From contig NZ_SPPZ01000005.1 of assembly GCF_004570525.1 (NCBI RefSeq), positions 1 through 40,632 on the forward strand: a stretch of DNA of 40,632 nucleotides, written 5' to 3'. Under the pieces are notes generated by a model. It made no database searches. It saw only the letters and a list, made by a program, of their open reading frames with translations, and was not told where the DNA came from. The stretch's first letter is position 1; each line of letters begins with the position of its first letter. A program made the position numbers and the translations under genes. Source of the DNA: Streptococcus sp. WM07 (lineage in GTDB: Bacteria > Bacillota > Bacilli > Lactobacillales > Streptococcaceae). Shown here piece after piece: positions 32,215 through 40,632 of the stretch.

Positions 32215-34187
32215 ACTTCAGTCTCCTTTTCTTGCGTTTCATTTATAATAACATCTTTTAATCGAGTCGTCACCAAGGAAAGATCTGCACCCCGCAGTTG
32301 GGCTGCAGCCAGGTTAAAGTGACCACCTCCGCCCATCTCCTCCATCATTCTCTGAACATTGATTCGACTACGACTACGTGCTGAAATACCAATAGTTTCG
32401 GAATCTAGGTAACTCACAACAAAGGTCGCCTCAATGCCTGACATATTAAGAATCGTATCAGCTGCCTTACTCAGTTCCACAGTCGAATAGAAATGGTCTT
32501 CTGGGGCAACCGCAAGAACAATCGTTGGACTTAGACGTTGACTTTGTAAAATCAATTCATTGACCCGTCTGTATTCATCAAAATCATTGGCCATAATTTC
32601 CTTAATCAAGGTACTATCACTGCCTCGACTTCGTAAATAACTAGCTACATCAAAGGTTCTATTAGTTACCTGGACAGAAAAATTCTTGGTATCCAGCATA
32701 ATACCAGCCATCAGAATGCTGGCTTGAATTTTGCTGAGACGGTTTGACTTAGCGTTTTGAAACTGAATCAATTCCGTCACCAATTCACAGGCACTGCTAG
32801 CTCCGCTTTCAATGTAAGTAATAACTGCATTTTCAGGGAAATTTTCATCCCGTCGATGGTGGTCAATAACGATTGTCTGACTAAACTCTTGATAGAATTC
32901 CTCCGATAAAGTCAAACTAACTTTAGAATGGTCTACCATGATTAACAAAGACTGTCGCGTTACGCGCGGCATAGCCTCTGCCAACGATAAAAGCTGGGTC
33001 TTCCCTTCTTCTTGTAGACTCGAGATAGCTCTCTGGATGTCTGCAGACATCTGCTCTGGATCATAAACTGCATAGGACTGACCCGTCAAACTTTCAGCAA
33101 ATTTTTGCATCCCAATTGAAGCTCCAAGGGCATCTAAATCCAAATTCCGATGTCCAACGATAAAGACCTGATCTGCTGATCGAATCTTATCTGAGATGGC
33201 GGTCATCATAGCCCGGGTACGGGTACGAGTCCTTTTTACTGCTGAAACACTTCCGCCTCCGAAGTAAATCGGATTTTTATTTTCTCGATTTTCACGAACA
33301 ACCGCCTGATCTCCACCTCGCACGAGGGCTAGATTTAAATTCTCGAGGGCTGTTTTTCCAATCGAAGCATGATCCCCAACTCCAAAGGCAAAGCCCATAC
33401 TAAGGGTTAGGGGAAGATTCCGTTCTTTTGCTTCATGACGGAAAACATCGATAATAGCAAATTTATCCGCCATTAGTCGATCCAAAACGGTATAGTCTGT
33501 AAAAAGGTAATAACGGTCGGCATCCACGCGCCGGTAAAATATCTGATGCTCCTCCGCAAATCGAGATACAAAATCAGCTATAAAACTATTGGTACTACTA
33601 ATTTCAGAATCTGATAAGCCATCTCTAAAGTCATCATAATTATCTAGAGAGATCGCACCAATAACAGGGCGGGTAGTCGCTAATTCTTCAGCTGCACTGT
33701 ATTCATTACTGGCATCAAAGAAATAGACCATATGACCTGATTGGTCTAGATGGACAGCATAGGTTCGCTCACCAATTGTCAGATAATGCCCCTGATCTGA
33801 TTGTGCTGCTTCAAGAACAGACTCAACCGTTTGCATTTCCAATAAGCCATCTTCACCGGCAAAAATAAGTTCTGCATACGGATTGTACCAATCAATCTTC
33901 CCAGAATCCTCACCCAATTTAAGAATACCAATCGGAATTTTACTGAGCAGGTTCGTCAAGCTTGTTTCAACTTGATCTTCAAGCTGTCGTTGATGCTCTT
34001 CATCTTCTTTAGCAACCGTCACTTCTTGGTCCAGTAAAAGTAATAGAATCAAAGCCCCCATTAAAATGATGGTAATCGCTATAGGAATGCCGTTCATGGA
34101 ATGCTGCCAGACGACAGAGAGTATCCCTAGAAAAATGATCCCAATCATAAAGTAATGGAAAGGGGATAATGGAAATTTTTTCATCAT
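32211..34187 (-). CDS. gdpP: Cyclic-di-AMP phosphodiesterase GdpP
   Basis: This 658-residue membrane enzyme hydrolyses c-di-AMP. Two membrane segments (about 10-28 and 33-53) are followed by a PAS-like domain (80-165), a degenerate GGDEF domain (175-305; the GG[D/E]EF signature is replaced), then DHH ([12 protein letters not shown] with H346, D350, D352; VDH 418-420; IDHHRR with D442-H443-H444) and DHHA1 with [13 protein letters not shown]. All metal ligands are present. Two ATGs (34187, 34184) follow AGAGG; the second has the better spacing. It heads the operon with rplI and dnaB. Its loss typically raises c-di-AMP and beta-lactam tolerance. Confidence 0.95.
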   Translation of the reverse strand: MMKKFPLSPFHYFMIGIIFLGILSVVWQHSMNGIPIAITIILMGALILLLLLDQEVTVAKEDEEHQRQLEDQVETSLTNLLSKIPIGILKLGEDSGKIDWYNPYAELIFAGEDGLLEMQTVESVLEAAQSDQGHYLTIGERTYAVHLDQSGHMVYFFDASNEYSAAEELATTRPVIGAISLDNYDDFRDGLSDSEISSTNSFIADFVSRFAEEHQIFYRRVDADRYYLFTDYTVLDRLMADKFAIIDVFRHEAKERNLPLTLSMGFAFGVGDHASIGKTALENLNLALVRGGDQAVVRENRENKNPIYFGGGSVSAVKRTRTRTRAMMTAISDKIRSADQVFIVGHRNLDLDALGASIGMQKFAESLTGQSYAVYDPEQMSADIQRAISSLQEEGKTQLLSLAEAMPRVTRQSLLIMVDHSKVSLTLSEEFYQEFSQTIVIDHHRRDENFPENAVITYIESGASSACELVTELIQFQNAKSNRLSKIQASILMAGIMLDTKNFSVQVTNRTFDVASYLRSRGSDSTLIKEIMANDFDEYRRVNELILQSQRLSPTIVLAVAPEDHFYSTVELSKAADTILNMSGIEATFVVSYLDSETIGISARSRSRINVQRMMEEMGGGGHFNLAAAQLRGADLSLVTTRLKDVIINETQEKETEV

Positions 34188-34202
34188 AAACCTCTTCTTG
34201 AT

Positions 34203-34231
34203 ATTTTACCATAAAGGGAGTTTGACACCAA
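34203..34231 (-). promoter_or_regulatory. Likely gdpP operon promoter
   Basis: TTGGTG (34231-34226), 17 bp and TAAAAT (34208-34203), 16 bp before the first ATG. The remaining gap to mnmG (34232-34498) is AT-rich with no gene. It holds the palindrome TTGATT-GA-AATCAA (34335-34348), and GAAATCAAT occurs twice (34284 and 34341). Confidence 0.55.
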
Positions 34232-34498
34232 CTGTTCACCCTAAAATTGGGATAGAGTACAGAAAAAAAGACGACTTTTCAATGAAATCAATGACTAACT
34301 TTATCAATCTGTAGTCAATAATTTGTAAACGAACTTGATTGAAATCAATTACTTTTATGCAACAAAACCCGCATCCCACCATTACTTAGCTAGTTCAACT
34401 TGACAAGTCATCTTTACAGATGTTTACTGCTAGGTATGGAGCATTCATGATCGCTTATAGCTTTTTAAACCCAGCTACTCAACACAAGGCCCATTCGT

Positions 34499-34534
34499 AA
34501 AAAAATAGAGGGTGGGCTAAATAGCCCAACCTCT
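34499..34534 (-). terminator. Terminator of mnmG
   Basis: AGAGG-TTGGGCTA pairs with TAGCCCA-CCTCT (12 of 13 positions) on the minus strand, followed by ATTTTTTT. It lies 7 bp beyond the mnmG stop. Confidence 0.9.
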
Positions 34535-34540
34535 ACCTTA

Positions 34541-36469
34541 CTATTTATTTGTCTGTATCTTGACTTGTTCTTGACGCTTAGAAATACTACGGGATTTACC
34601 TTCTAAATAAACCATCAGAATCGAAATGTCAGCTGGGTTAACCCCTGAAATTCGGCTCGCTTGACCAATTGTTTCTGGATTAATTTGCTTAAATTTTTGC
34701 CGAGCTTCGGTTGCAATTGAATCAATGTCATCCCAATCAATATCGGCTGGAATCCGCTTTTCCTCCATCCGTTTCATCTTGTCAACTTGATCAAGAGCTT
34801 TTTGAATATAGCCTTCGTACTTAATCTCAGTTTCCAATAATTCCTTGACCTTATCGTCTACCTCAAAAGGAGCTGCTCCGATAAAGTGAGCCAAATCATC
34901 ATAGCTAACCTCTGGTCTTCTTAGAAACTCTTTGGCAGTTAAGGCATCTGATAACGGTTTGAAGCCAAAATTCATCACTTGCTTATTAGTTTCTGCAGTA
35001 GGTTTCAATTTATGAGCTTCCAAGCGCTCCATTTCTGATTGGAAACTTGCTTTTTTAGTTTTGAAATCTTCCCAGCGCTCATCATCTACGAGACCAATAG
35101 AGCGGCCAATCTCTGTTAAACGCATATCGGCATTATCATGGCGTAAAATCAAGCGATATTCTGCACGACTCGTCAATAAGCGATACGGTTCTAGCGTTCC
35201 TTTTGTCACCAGGTCATCAATCATAACACCAATATAACCATCACTCCGTTTCAGAATTAGTTCGGGTTTCCCAAGAACTTTTAGAGCGGCATTGATTCCT
35301 GCCATGATTCCCTGTCCAGCAGCTTCCTCATACCCAGAAGTACCATTCGTTTGACCTGCTGTAAAAAGACCTGATATTTTCTTCGTTTCCAAAGTAGCTC
35401 TCAATTGATGCGGAAGAATCATATCATACTCAATCGCATAACCTGTCCGCATCATTTCAGCCTTCTCTAATCCTTTAATAGAATGCACTAACTCTCGCTG
35501 CACATCCTCTGGTAAACTGGTTGATAATCCTTGGATATAGACTTCTTCCGTATCTCGACCTTCTGGTTCTAGGAAAAGTTGATGACGTTCTTTATCCGCA
35601 AACCGGACAATTTTATCTTCGATAGACGGACAATAACGAGGACCAACTCCTTCAACGACCCCTGTAAACATAGGGGCACGATGAAGATTGTTTTGAATAA
35701 TTTGATGACTCTCATTATTCGTATACGTTAACCAACAAGGAACTTGATCTTTTAAGTAGTCTTCATCTTTTGATCGATAAGAGAAATGGTTCGGTGCTTC
35801 ATCACCAGGTTGAATTTCCGTCTCACTATAGTCAATGGAGGAAGCTTTCACACGAGGAGGAGTCCCTGTTTTAAAGCGAGCAATTTCAAAACCCAAGGCC
35901 TTTAAATTATCGGCTAATTTGACGGAAGCAATGCTGTGGTTGGGACCAGACGAATACTTTAGATCACCAATGATAATTTCTCCACGCAAAGCTGTACCTG
36001 TGGTTACGATTACTGTTTTTGCACCAAACTCTTGATTGGTTGCAGTCCGAACCCCAATGACTTTATGATCCTCAACCAAAATCTCATCAACCATTGTTTG
36101 TCGAAGCGTTAAATTACTCTGATTTTCAACTGTTTTACGCATTTCCTTAGCGTATAGTTCTTTATCAGCCTGTGCACGTAAGGCCCTTACAGCAGGTCCC
36201 TTACCTGTATTCAACATCTTCATTTGGATATAGGTTTTATCAATGTTCTTTGCCATCTCACCACCTAAAGCATCCACCTCACGGACAACAATCCCCTTAG
36301 CAGATCCTCCAATAGAAGGATTACAAGGCATAAAAGCCAACATTTCAATGTTAATAGTCGCTAAAAGAGTTTTACACCCCATCCGAGCTGCAGCTAGAGA
36401 GGCCTCCACTCCAGCATGGCCAGCACCGATAACAATTACATCATAAGTTTCTGCAAACTGTCTTGTCAT
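34541..36469 (-). CDS. mnmG: tRNA uridine 5-carboxymethylaminomethyl modification enzyme MnmG (GidA)
   Basis: This 642-residue FAD protein works with MnmE on the wobble uridine of tRNAs. The FAD Rossmann motif [14 protein letters not shown] is at 11-24, with [11 protein letters not shown] at 49-59, [21 protein letters not shown] (the GidA signature region), [14 protein letters not shown] and [23 protein letters not shown]. The C-terminal helical MnmE-binding region is intact. ATG 36469 follows AAAGGAAG. It is in the same direction as mnmA, but with its own strong promoter and a structured leader, so expression can be separate. Confidence 0.97.
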   Translation of the reverse strand: MTRQFAETYDVIVIGAGHAGVEASLAAARMGCKTLLATINIEMLAFMPCNPSIGGSAKGIVVREVDALGGEMAKNIDKTYIQMKMLNTGKGPAVRALRAQADKELYAKEMRKTVENQSNLTLRQTMVDEILVEDHKVIGVRTATNQEFGAKTVIVTTGTALRGEIIIGDLKYSSGPNHSIASVKLADNLKALGFEIARFKTGTPPRVKASSIDYSETEIQPGDEAPNHFSYRSKDEDYLKDQVPCWLTYTNNESHQIIQNNLHRAPMFTGVVEGVGPRYCPSIEDKIVRFADKERHQLFLEPEGRDTEEVYIQGLSTSLPEDVQRELVHSIKGLEKAEMMRTGYAIEYDMILPHQLRATLETKKISGLFTAGQTNGTSGYEEAAGQGIMAGINAALKVLGKPELILKRSDGYIGVMIDDLVTKGTLEPYRLLTSRAEYRLILRHDNADMRLTEIGRSIGLVDDERWEDFKTKKASFQSEMERLEAHKLKPTAETNKQVMNFGFKPLSDALTAKEFLRRPEVSYDDLAHFIGAAPFEVDDKVKELLETEIKYEGYIQKALDQVDKMKRMEEKRIPADIDWDDIDSIATEARQKFKQINPETIGQASRISGVNPADISILMVYLEGKSRSISKRQEQVKIQTNK

Positions 36470-36483
36470 TCTTTCTTCCTTTC

Positions 36484-36531
36484 ACAAAAAAGGCCAAGGC
36501 TTCATTTATTGCAGGCCAAAAAAGCCTGCAA
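36484..36531 (-). promoter_or_regulatory. mnmG leader with competing hairpins (possible attenuator)
   Basis: In the 100-nt leader TTGCAGGC and GCCTGCAA (36531-36524 and 36516-36509) pair perfectly over a TTTTTTG loop. Downstream, AAGCC can pair with the loop-side GGCTT instead, and GGCC-TTTTTT (ending about 36486) gives a T6 tract. The two folds exclude each other. Otherwise the leader is featureless. Confidence 0.4.
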
Positions 36532-36570
36532 ATCCATGAGCTTTGACCATCAATGTATTTGCTTGTTAGT

Positions 36571-36598
36571 ATTGTAGCATATCTTTACAACTTGTCAA
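36571..36598 (-). promoter_or_regulatory. Strong mnmG promoter
   Basis: A consensus TTGACA (36598-36593), 16-bp spacer and TACAAT (36576-36571) with an upstream TG. It overlaps the last bases of mnmA, and transcription would begin about 95 nt before the mnmG ATG. Confidence 0.85.
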
Positions 36599-36599
36599 T

Positions 36600-37852
<1,253 letters not shown>

Positions 37853-37862
37853 CTCTTAACTC

Positions 37863-38654
37863 TTAGTACCAGCCATTCGCTAGCCAGAATTGATGGGCTT
37901 GAACCCATGAACCATAACGGTTTTTTACGTATTCATCCGCTACCCGCTCTTGATTCTCAGGAGATAGATCTCCATTGAGATAAGAAAGAGTCAATTGATA
38001 TCGTCCATAGTAAATACCATTTTGGGCTGTGTAACTACCACTTGATTCTTTTTGAGCAATCCATTCCTTTGCTGCTTGCTCATCACTTGACAAACTTGAC
38101 ATTGTTGTCAAAGTAGAAGATTCCTGACTAGCTGTTAACTCTTCTGTCCGCCCTTCTGGCTCAGTTGTAATGACTGGAGACTGTTCTGAACTTGCTGGTG
38201 TCATCTCAGTCTCCTGAGTAGACGGTTGTTCTGAAATAGCCTTATCTGAAACTTCTGGAAGATTTACTGTTTCACTGCTAGCTACTTGTTTTTCTTCCAA
38301 TACTTCTGAACTTTGAATAACGGTTTGAGAAGACTTTTCTTGCTCCGAACTTGCTTCTATAACAACAAAATCTTGCGTCTGATTGACAGAATTTTCTTCC
38401 GAAACTGTTTGTTCACTAAAGTCATTTGAAGTTCCTATTGTTAACTCCAACACTTGACCAATGTGAATCAAATTTGGATTTTTAAGATGATTTAGCTTTA
38501 CAATGGTGTCAATAGTTGTTTGTTTTTCTGTAGCGATTTTTGAGAGGGTATCTCCTGATTTTACAGTGTAGGTATCTGCTGACGCAGCACTTGCAGAACC
38601 TGCAACAAGAAGAGTCGCTAACCCTGTTAATAGATAATAATTCTTTCGTTTCAT
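37863..38654 (-). CDS. Secreted LysM protein with transglycosylase-like C-terminus
   Basis: The 263-residue product has a signal peptide (MKRKNYYLLTGLATLLVAGSASA, cleavage near ASA/ADT), one LysM domain at about 28-72 (YTVKSGDTLSKIATEKQTT, then LIHIGQVLELTI), a Ser/Glu/Thr-rich linker (about 75-190), and a C-terminal lysozyme-like module: EWIAQKESSGSYTAQNGIYYGRYQLT then NRYGSWVQAHQFW. Glu203 in QKESSGSY is in the position of the catalytic Glu of SLT/Apf-type enzymes. It probably binds and trims peptidoglycan. Similar streptococcal genes belong to the VicR/WalR regulon. A palindrome GTAATATTAC (38692-38701) and TGTAAA motifs lie upstream, but no full WalR box is seen. Confidence 0.88.
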   Translation of the reverse strand: MKRKNYYLLTGLATLLVAGSASAASADTYTVKSGDTLSKIATEKQTTIDTIVKLNHLKNPNLIHIGQVLELTIGTSNDFSEQTVSEENSVNQTQDFVVIEASSEQEKSSQTVIQSSEVLEEKQVASSETVNLPEVSDKAISEQPSTQETEMTPASSEQSPVITTEPEGRTEELTASQESSTLTTMSSLSSDEQAAKEWIAQKESSGSYTAQNGIYYGRYQLTLSYLNGDLSPENQERVADEYVKNRYGSWVQAHQFWLANGWY

Positions 38655-38789
38655 GTAGATTTCCTTTCTTATCTGTACTTATTCTATCCCAGTAATATTA
38701 CGGGAAGATAGCAGGAAATGAGATAGTTTTACAATTATATAAAAGAGATTGGTTAGATTCTTTACATTCCTAGCGCTTTTGCCTTATGG

Positions 38790-38795
38790 TATACT
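38790..38795 (+). promoter_or_regulatory. Likely promoter of the HAD gene
   Basis: TATACT preceded by TGG gives an extended -10, 18 bp before the ATG, so the 5' leader is short. No good -35. The 159-bp gap between the divergent LysM and HAD genes holds nothing else certain. Confidence 0.5.
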
Positions 38796-38813
38796 TATCG
38801 TAAAGGAGGATTT

Positions 38814-39437
38814 ATGTTTTTATTTTTTGATTTAGATGGAACCCTAGTTGATAGTGGACCAGGAATTAGAGCAGCATTTCAATATGCATTCACAAAACTG
38901 AATCTTACAGTTCCCAATGATTCAGAGTTAGATACCTTAATTGGGCCTCCACTCGAACGATCCTTTGCCCTATATCTCCCTGAAGATAAAGTTGAAGAAG
39001 CTATTCGCCTCTTCCGAAACTACTATAAGGAAAAAGGAGTTTACCAAGCCGATCCCTATCCTGGGATAAAGGAAGCTCTACAAACGTTAAAAGAGCAAGG
39101 TCACTACTTAGCTATTACCACTAGTAAAAACCAACCCATGGCCCAGGTTATGGTCCAACACTTCGAATTCCAACCTTATTTCCAAGAAGTCTTTGGAGCC
39201 CTTCCAGATTCCCATGATAAAATCGATGTTCTAAAACGAGGCCTAGAGGTCGCAAAAGCACCTAAAGAACAAAGCTTTATCATAGGAGACACACGCTTTG
39301 ATATGGCAGCTGGCCGGGATCTCCAAATCGGATGCGTTGGAGTGGAATGGGGCTATGGAACATCTGATTCCCTAACCGAAAACGGTGCACAAGTGTTACT
39401 AGCAAAAACACACGACTTAACCTCTTTTTTGAAATAA
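38814..39437 (+). CDS. HAD-superfamily hydrolase (phosphoglycolate phosphatase-like)
   Basis: This 207-residue protein has HAD motif I FFDLDGTLVDSG (Asp nucleophile and general acid Asp in DLDGT), an alpha-helical cap (subclass IA, residues about 18-80), motif II TTSKN, motif III Lys around residue 144 and motif IV IGDTRFDMAAGRD. Similar streptococcal proteins are annotated as phosphoglycolate phosphatase Gph, but substrate cannot be read from sequence. ATG 38814 follows AAAGGAGG. It is monocistronic. The inverted repeat TTAAAGA/TCTTTAA (39516-39538) is a weak possible terminator. Confidence 0.92.
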   Translation: MFLFFDLDGTLVDSGPGIRAAFQYAFTKLNLTVPNDSELDTLIGPPLERSFALYLPEDKVEEAIRLFRNYYKEKGVYQADPYPGIKEALQTLKEQGHYLAITTSKNQPMAQVMVQHFEFQPYFQEVFGALPDSHDKIDVLKRGLEVAKAPKEQSFIIGDTRFDMAAGRDLQIGCVGVEWGYGTSDSLTENGAQVLLAKTHDLTSFLK

Positions 39438-39574
39438 GGAAGCAACTGAGATACAATTATCAGCCCTATCGATTCTATAATGAGTGAAAGCTCTAAATAG
39501 AAATTGTAGGGCACTTAAAGACAAGACGTATCTTTAAATTTAAAAGTAAGCGCCCAATAACAGAGTATATTGAC

Positions 39575-39619
39575 AAAACTCCAAGATTATAAGCAGATTG
39601 CTTTTAATCTTGGAGTTTT
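39575..39619. terminator. Long bidirectional hairpin at the IS66 end
   Basis: AAAACTCCAAGATTA...AAGCA pairs with TGCTT...TAATCTTGGAGTTTT, about 20 bp with one mismatch. It follows the tnpC stop and would stop both tnpC transcripts and read-through from the HAD gene into the element. Confidence 0.85.
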
Positions 39620-39621
39620 CT

Positions 39622-40632
39622 TTATCTACAATTCTCTTGGATTTTTGGAGCCCATGGTAAATAAGCCTCTAGAACCTCTTTTTTTACGAGAGTCTCCTCG
39701 TTTGGCAAATGTTCTAGAAGATAAGCTATATATTTTTCACTATCAAGTTGATGGACTTTGGCTGTCTCAAGCAGAGTCATGATAATAGCACTTGACTCTG
39801 CTCCCTCTAAACTTTGGGAGAATAGCCAATTCTTACGTCCCATAACCAAGGATTTAATAGCCCTCTCTGCCAGATTATTAGAGAGAACTAGACGTCCATC
39901 TTCCAATACAGTCTTGAATGTGGACTCATAATCCAAACTGTATTTAAGAGCACGGCCTAACTTAGACTCTGGTAAGACATACTGCTCCCGACACCAATCA
40001 AAGAATTCTTCCATCAAGGGACGGAGCTCTTCTTGTCGTTTTTGATGTCTGATTTCTGATTCTAGCTCCTCCCACTGTCTTTCTAAAAGAAACATCCTAT
40101 CGCAATAGTTACTTCCTTTTTTTGCCAGTGAAGAGGAGTTCGCATTCTTGGGAGTTGCTTCAAAGAACTTCCTACGAACATGCGCCCAACATCCGACCAG
40201 ACTGGCTTCCTTTAACGTCCTATATGCGGACCACATATCACAGTGAAGGTAACCCTTAAAATCACCAAGGAAGTCTTCGACAACTTGTCCACTACGTCTT
40301 TGGTTGTGATGGTAGAGTATGATACCATGCTCCTCGTCCTTACCAGATAGAAAAGTCCAAAAATAGGTCAGATTTGTGTCACTTTCTAAGACCCTGTAGG
40401 AGGTTTCATCTGCGTGAAGAACAGACTGTTCCTTCAAGATATCTGAAAGTAAGCTGTAGAGAGGTTTGAAGTAATATTGGGCAGACTTGATGTGCCAGTT
40501 CCCTATTTCTTTACGACTAATTGGAAGACCTAGTTTGGCCCAATCAGATTCCTGTCTATAATTTGGAACCTTTAAATTGAATTTTTGATGGATAGTGTGG
40601 GCTATGATAGAAGCAGATCCTAGGCTATGAGC
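39622..40632 (-). CDS. tnpC: IS66 transposase TnpC, 5' end beyond the window
   Basis: The frame is open from the right edge to stop 39622, about 336 residues. It includes QHADETSYRVLES-like LHADETSYRVLES (first catalytic Asp), LHCDMWSAYRTL (second Asp), a Cys/Trp motif VGCWAHVRRKFFE, and the C-terminal Glu region LSNNLAERAIKSLVMGRKNWLFS. This matches the IS66 DDE core, ending in the usual EAYLPWAP tail. The frame continues upstream of the TTG at 40437 without a stop, so that codon is internal. The gene looks intact as far as it is seen. Confidence 0.93.
   Translation of the reverse strand, partial: AHSLGSASIIAHTIHQKFNLKVPNYRQESDWAKLGLPISRKEIGNWHIKSAQYYFKPLYSLLSDILKEQSVLHADETSYRVLESDTNLTYFWTFLSGKDEEHGIILYHHNQRRSGQVVEDFLGDFKGYLHCDMWSAYRTLKEASLVGCWAHVRRKFFEATPKNANSSSLAKKGSNYCDRMFLLERQWEELESEIRHQKRQEELRPLMEEFFDWCREQYVLPESKLGRALKYSLDYESTFKTVLEDGRLVLSNNLAERAIKSLVMGRKNWLFSQSLEGAESSAIIMTLLETAKVHQLDSEKYIAYLLEHLPNEETLVKKEVLEAYLPWAPKIQENCR

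Larger units (their letters stand above)
39546..40632 (-). mobile_element. IS66-family insertion sequence, one end and most of tnpC
   Basis: The sequence GTAAGCGCCCAATA at 39546 is an IS66-type terminal inverted repeat. Inside it are a long hairpin and the transposase reading toward this end. The other terminus and the accessory genes lie outside the window. A target duplication cannot be tested. Confidence 0.85.

Overview
The window is ordinary low-GC Firmicute chromosome and almost certainly comes from a Streptococcus of the viridans type. Support comes from the full mal regulon (malQ, malK and phosphorylase diverging from malX-malC-malD-malA-malR), ccs4, cinA-recA, spxA2, the ireB-ruvX-DUF1292 trio, dnaB-veg, gdpP-rplI and mnmA/mnmG. 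Gene content and order match streptococci closely. I do not assign a species.

Layout. 1-343: edge of an insertion sequence and a 49-residue basic protein. 348-5174 (- strand): competence-associated membrane protein Ccs4, cardiolipin synthase, a small lipoprotein and folC. 5321-5427: a duplicated 48-bp terminator unit. 5426-7558 (-): DUF1292, ruvX, ireB, a lipoprotein and spxA2. 7787-13329 (-): recA, cinA, ruvA, mutL and a DUF6287-like lipoprotein. A perfect competence (CIN) box lies at the mutL/ruvA junction. 13455-24232: maltodextrin regulon, with phosphorylase, MalK and MalQ leftward and the MalX/C/D transporter, MalA and MalR rightward from a 316-bp control region rich in LacI/CcpA-type operators. 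24233-24970: no intact gene; it holds a decayed ISL3 element with a frameshifted transposase and a striking 150-nt multi-hairpin element. 24971-28025: YhgE/Pip membrane protein diverging from a TetR regulator. 28118-28935 (-): a DUF4298 gene followed by two small double-glycine-leader peptide genes, one of them too short to stand out in a routine ORF scan. 29105-32214 (-): rpsD with a structured leader, veg, dnaB and rplI. 32211-37721 (-): gdpP, mnmG and mnmA. 37863-39437: a secreted LysM protein (-) and a HAD phosphatase (+). 39546-end: one end of an IS66 element with most of its transposase.

How the genes work together. The mal block is a self-contained import and breakdown pathway: MalX captures maltodextrins, MalC/MalD/MalK import them, and MalQ and the phosphorylase degrade them to glucose and glucose-1-phosphate under MalR and probably CcpA. 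RecA, CinA, RuvA, MutL and Ccs4 link the left half to recombination, repair and competence. GdpP (c-di-AMP turnover), Spx and IreB are stress and signalling genes; RuvX, MnmA, MnmG, S4 and L9 serve ribosomes and tRNA.

The best candidate for an undescribed system is the 28118-28935 cluster. It encodes a 51-residue peptide with a textbook GG leader and a GxxxG core, preceded by a 96-residue precursor with two GG processing sites (a Pro-rich two-Cys segment, then a second GxxxG core), next to a DUF4298 gene of the kind I associate with bacteriocin loci. This resembles a two-peptide class IIb bacteriocin, with an unusual dual-cleavage precursor. No function is proven from the sequence alone.
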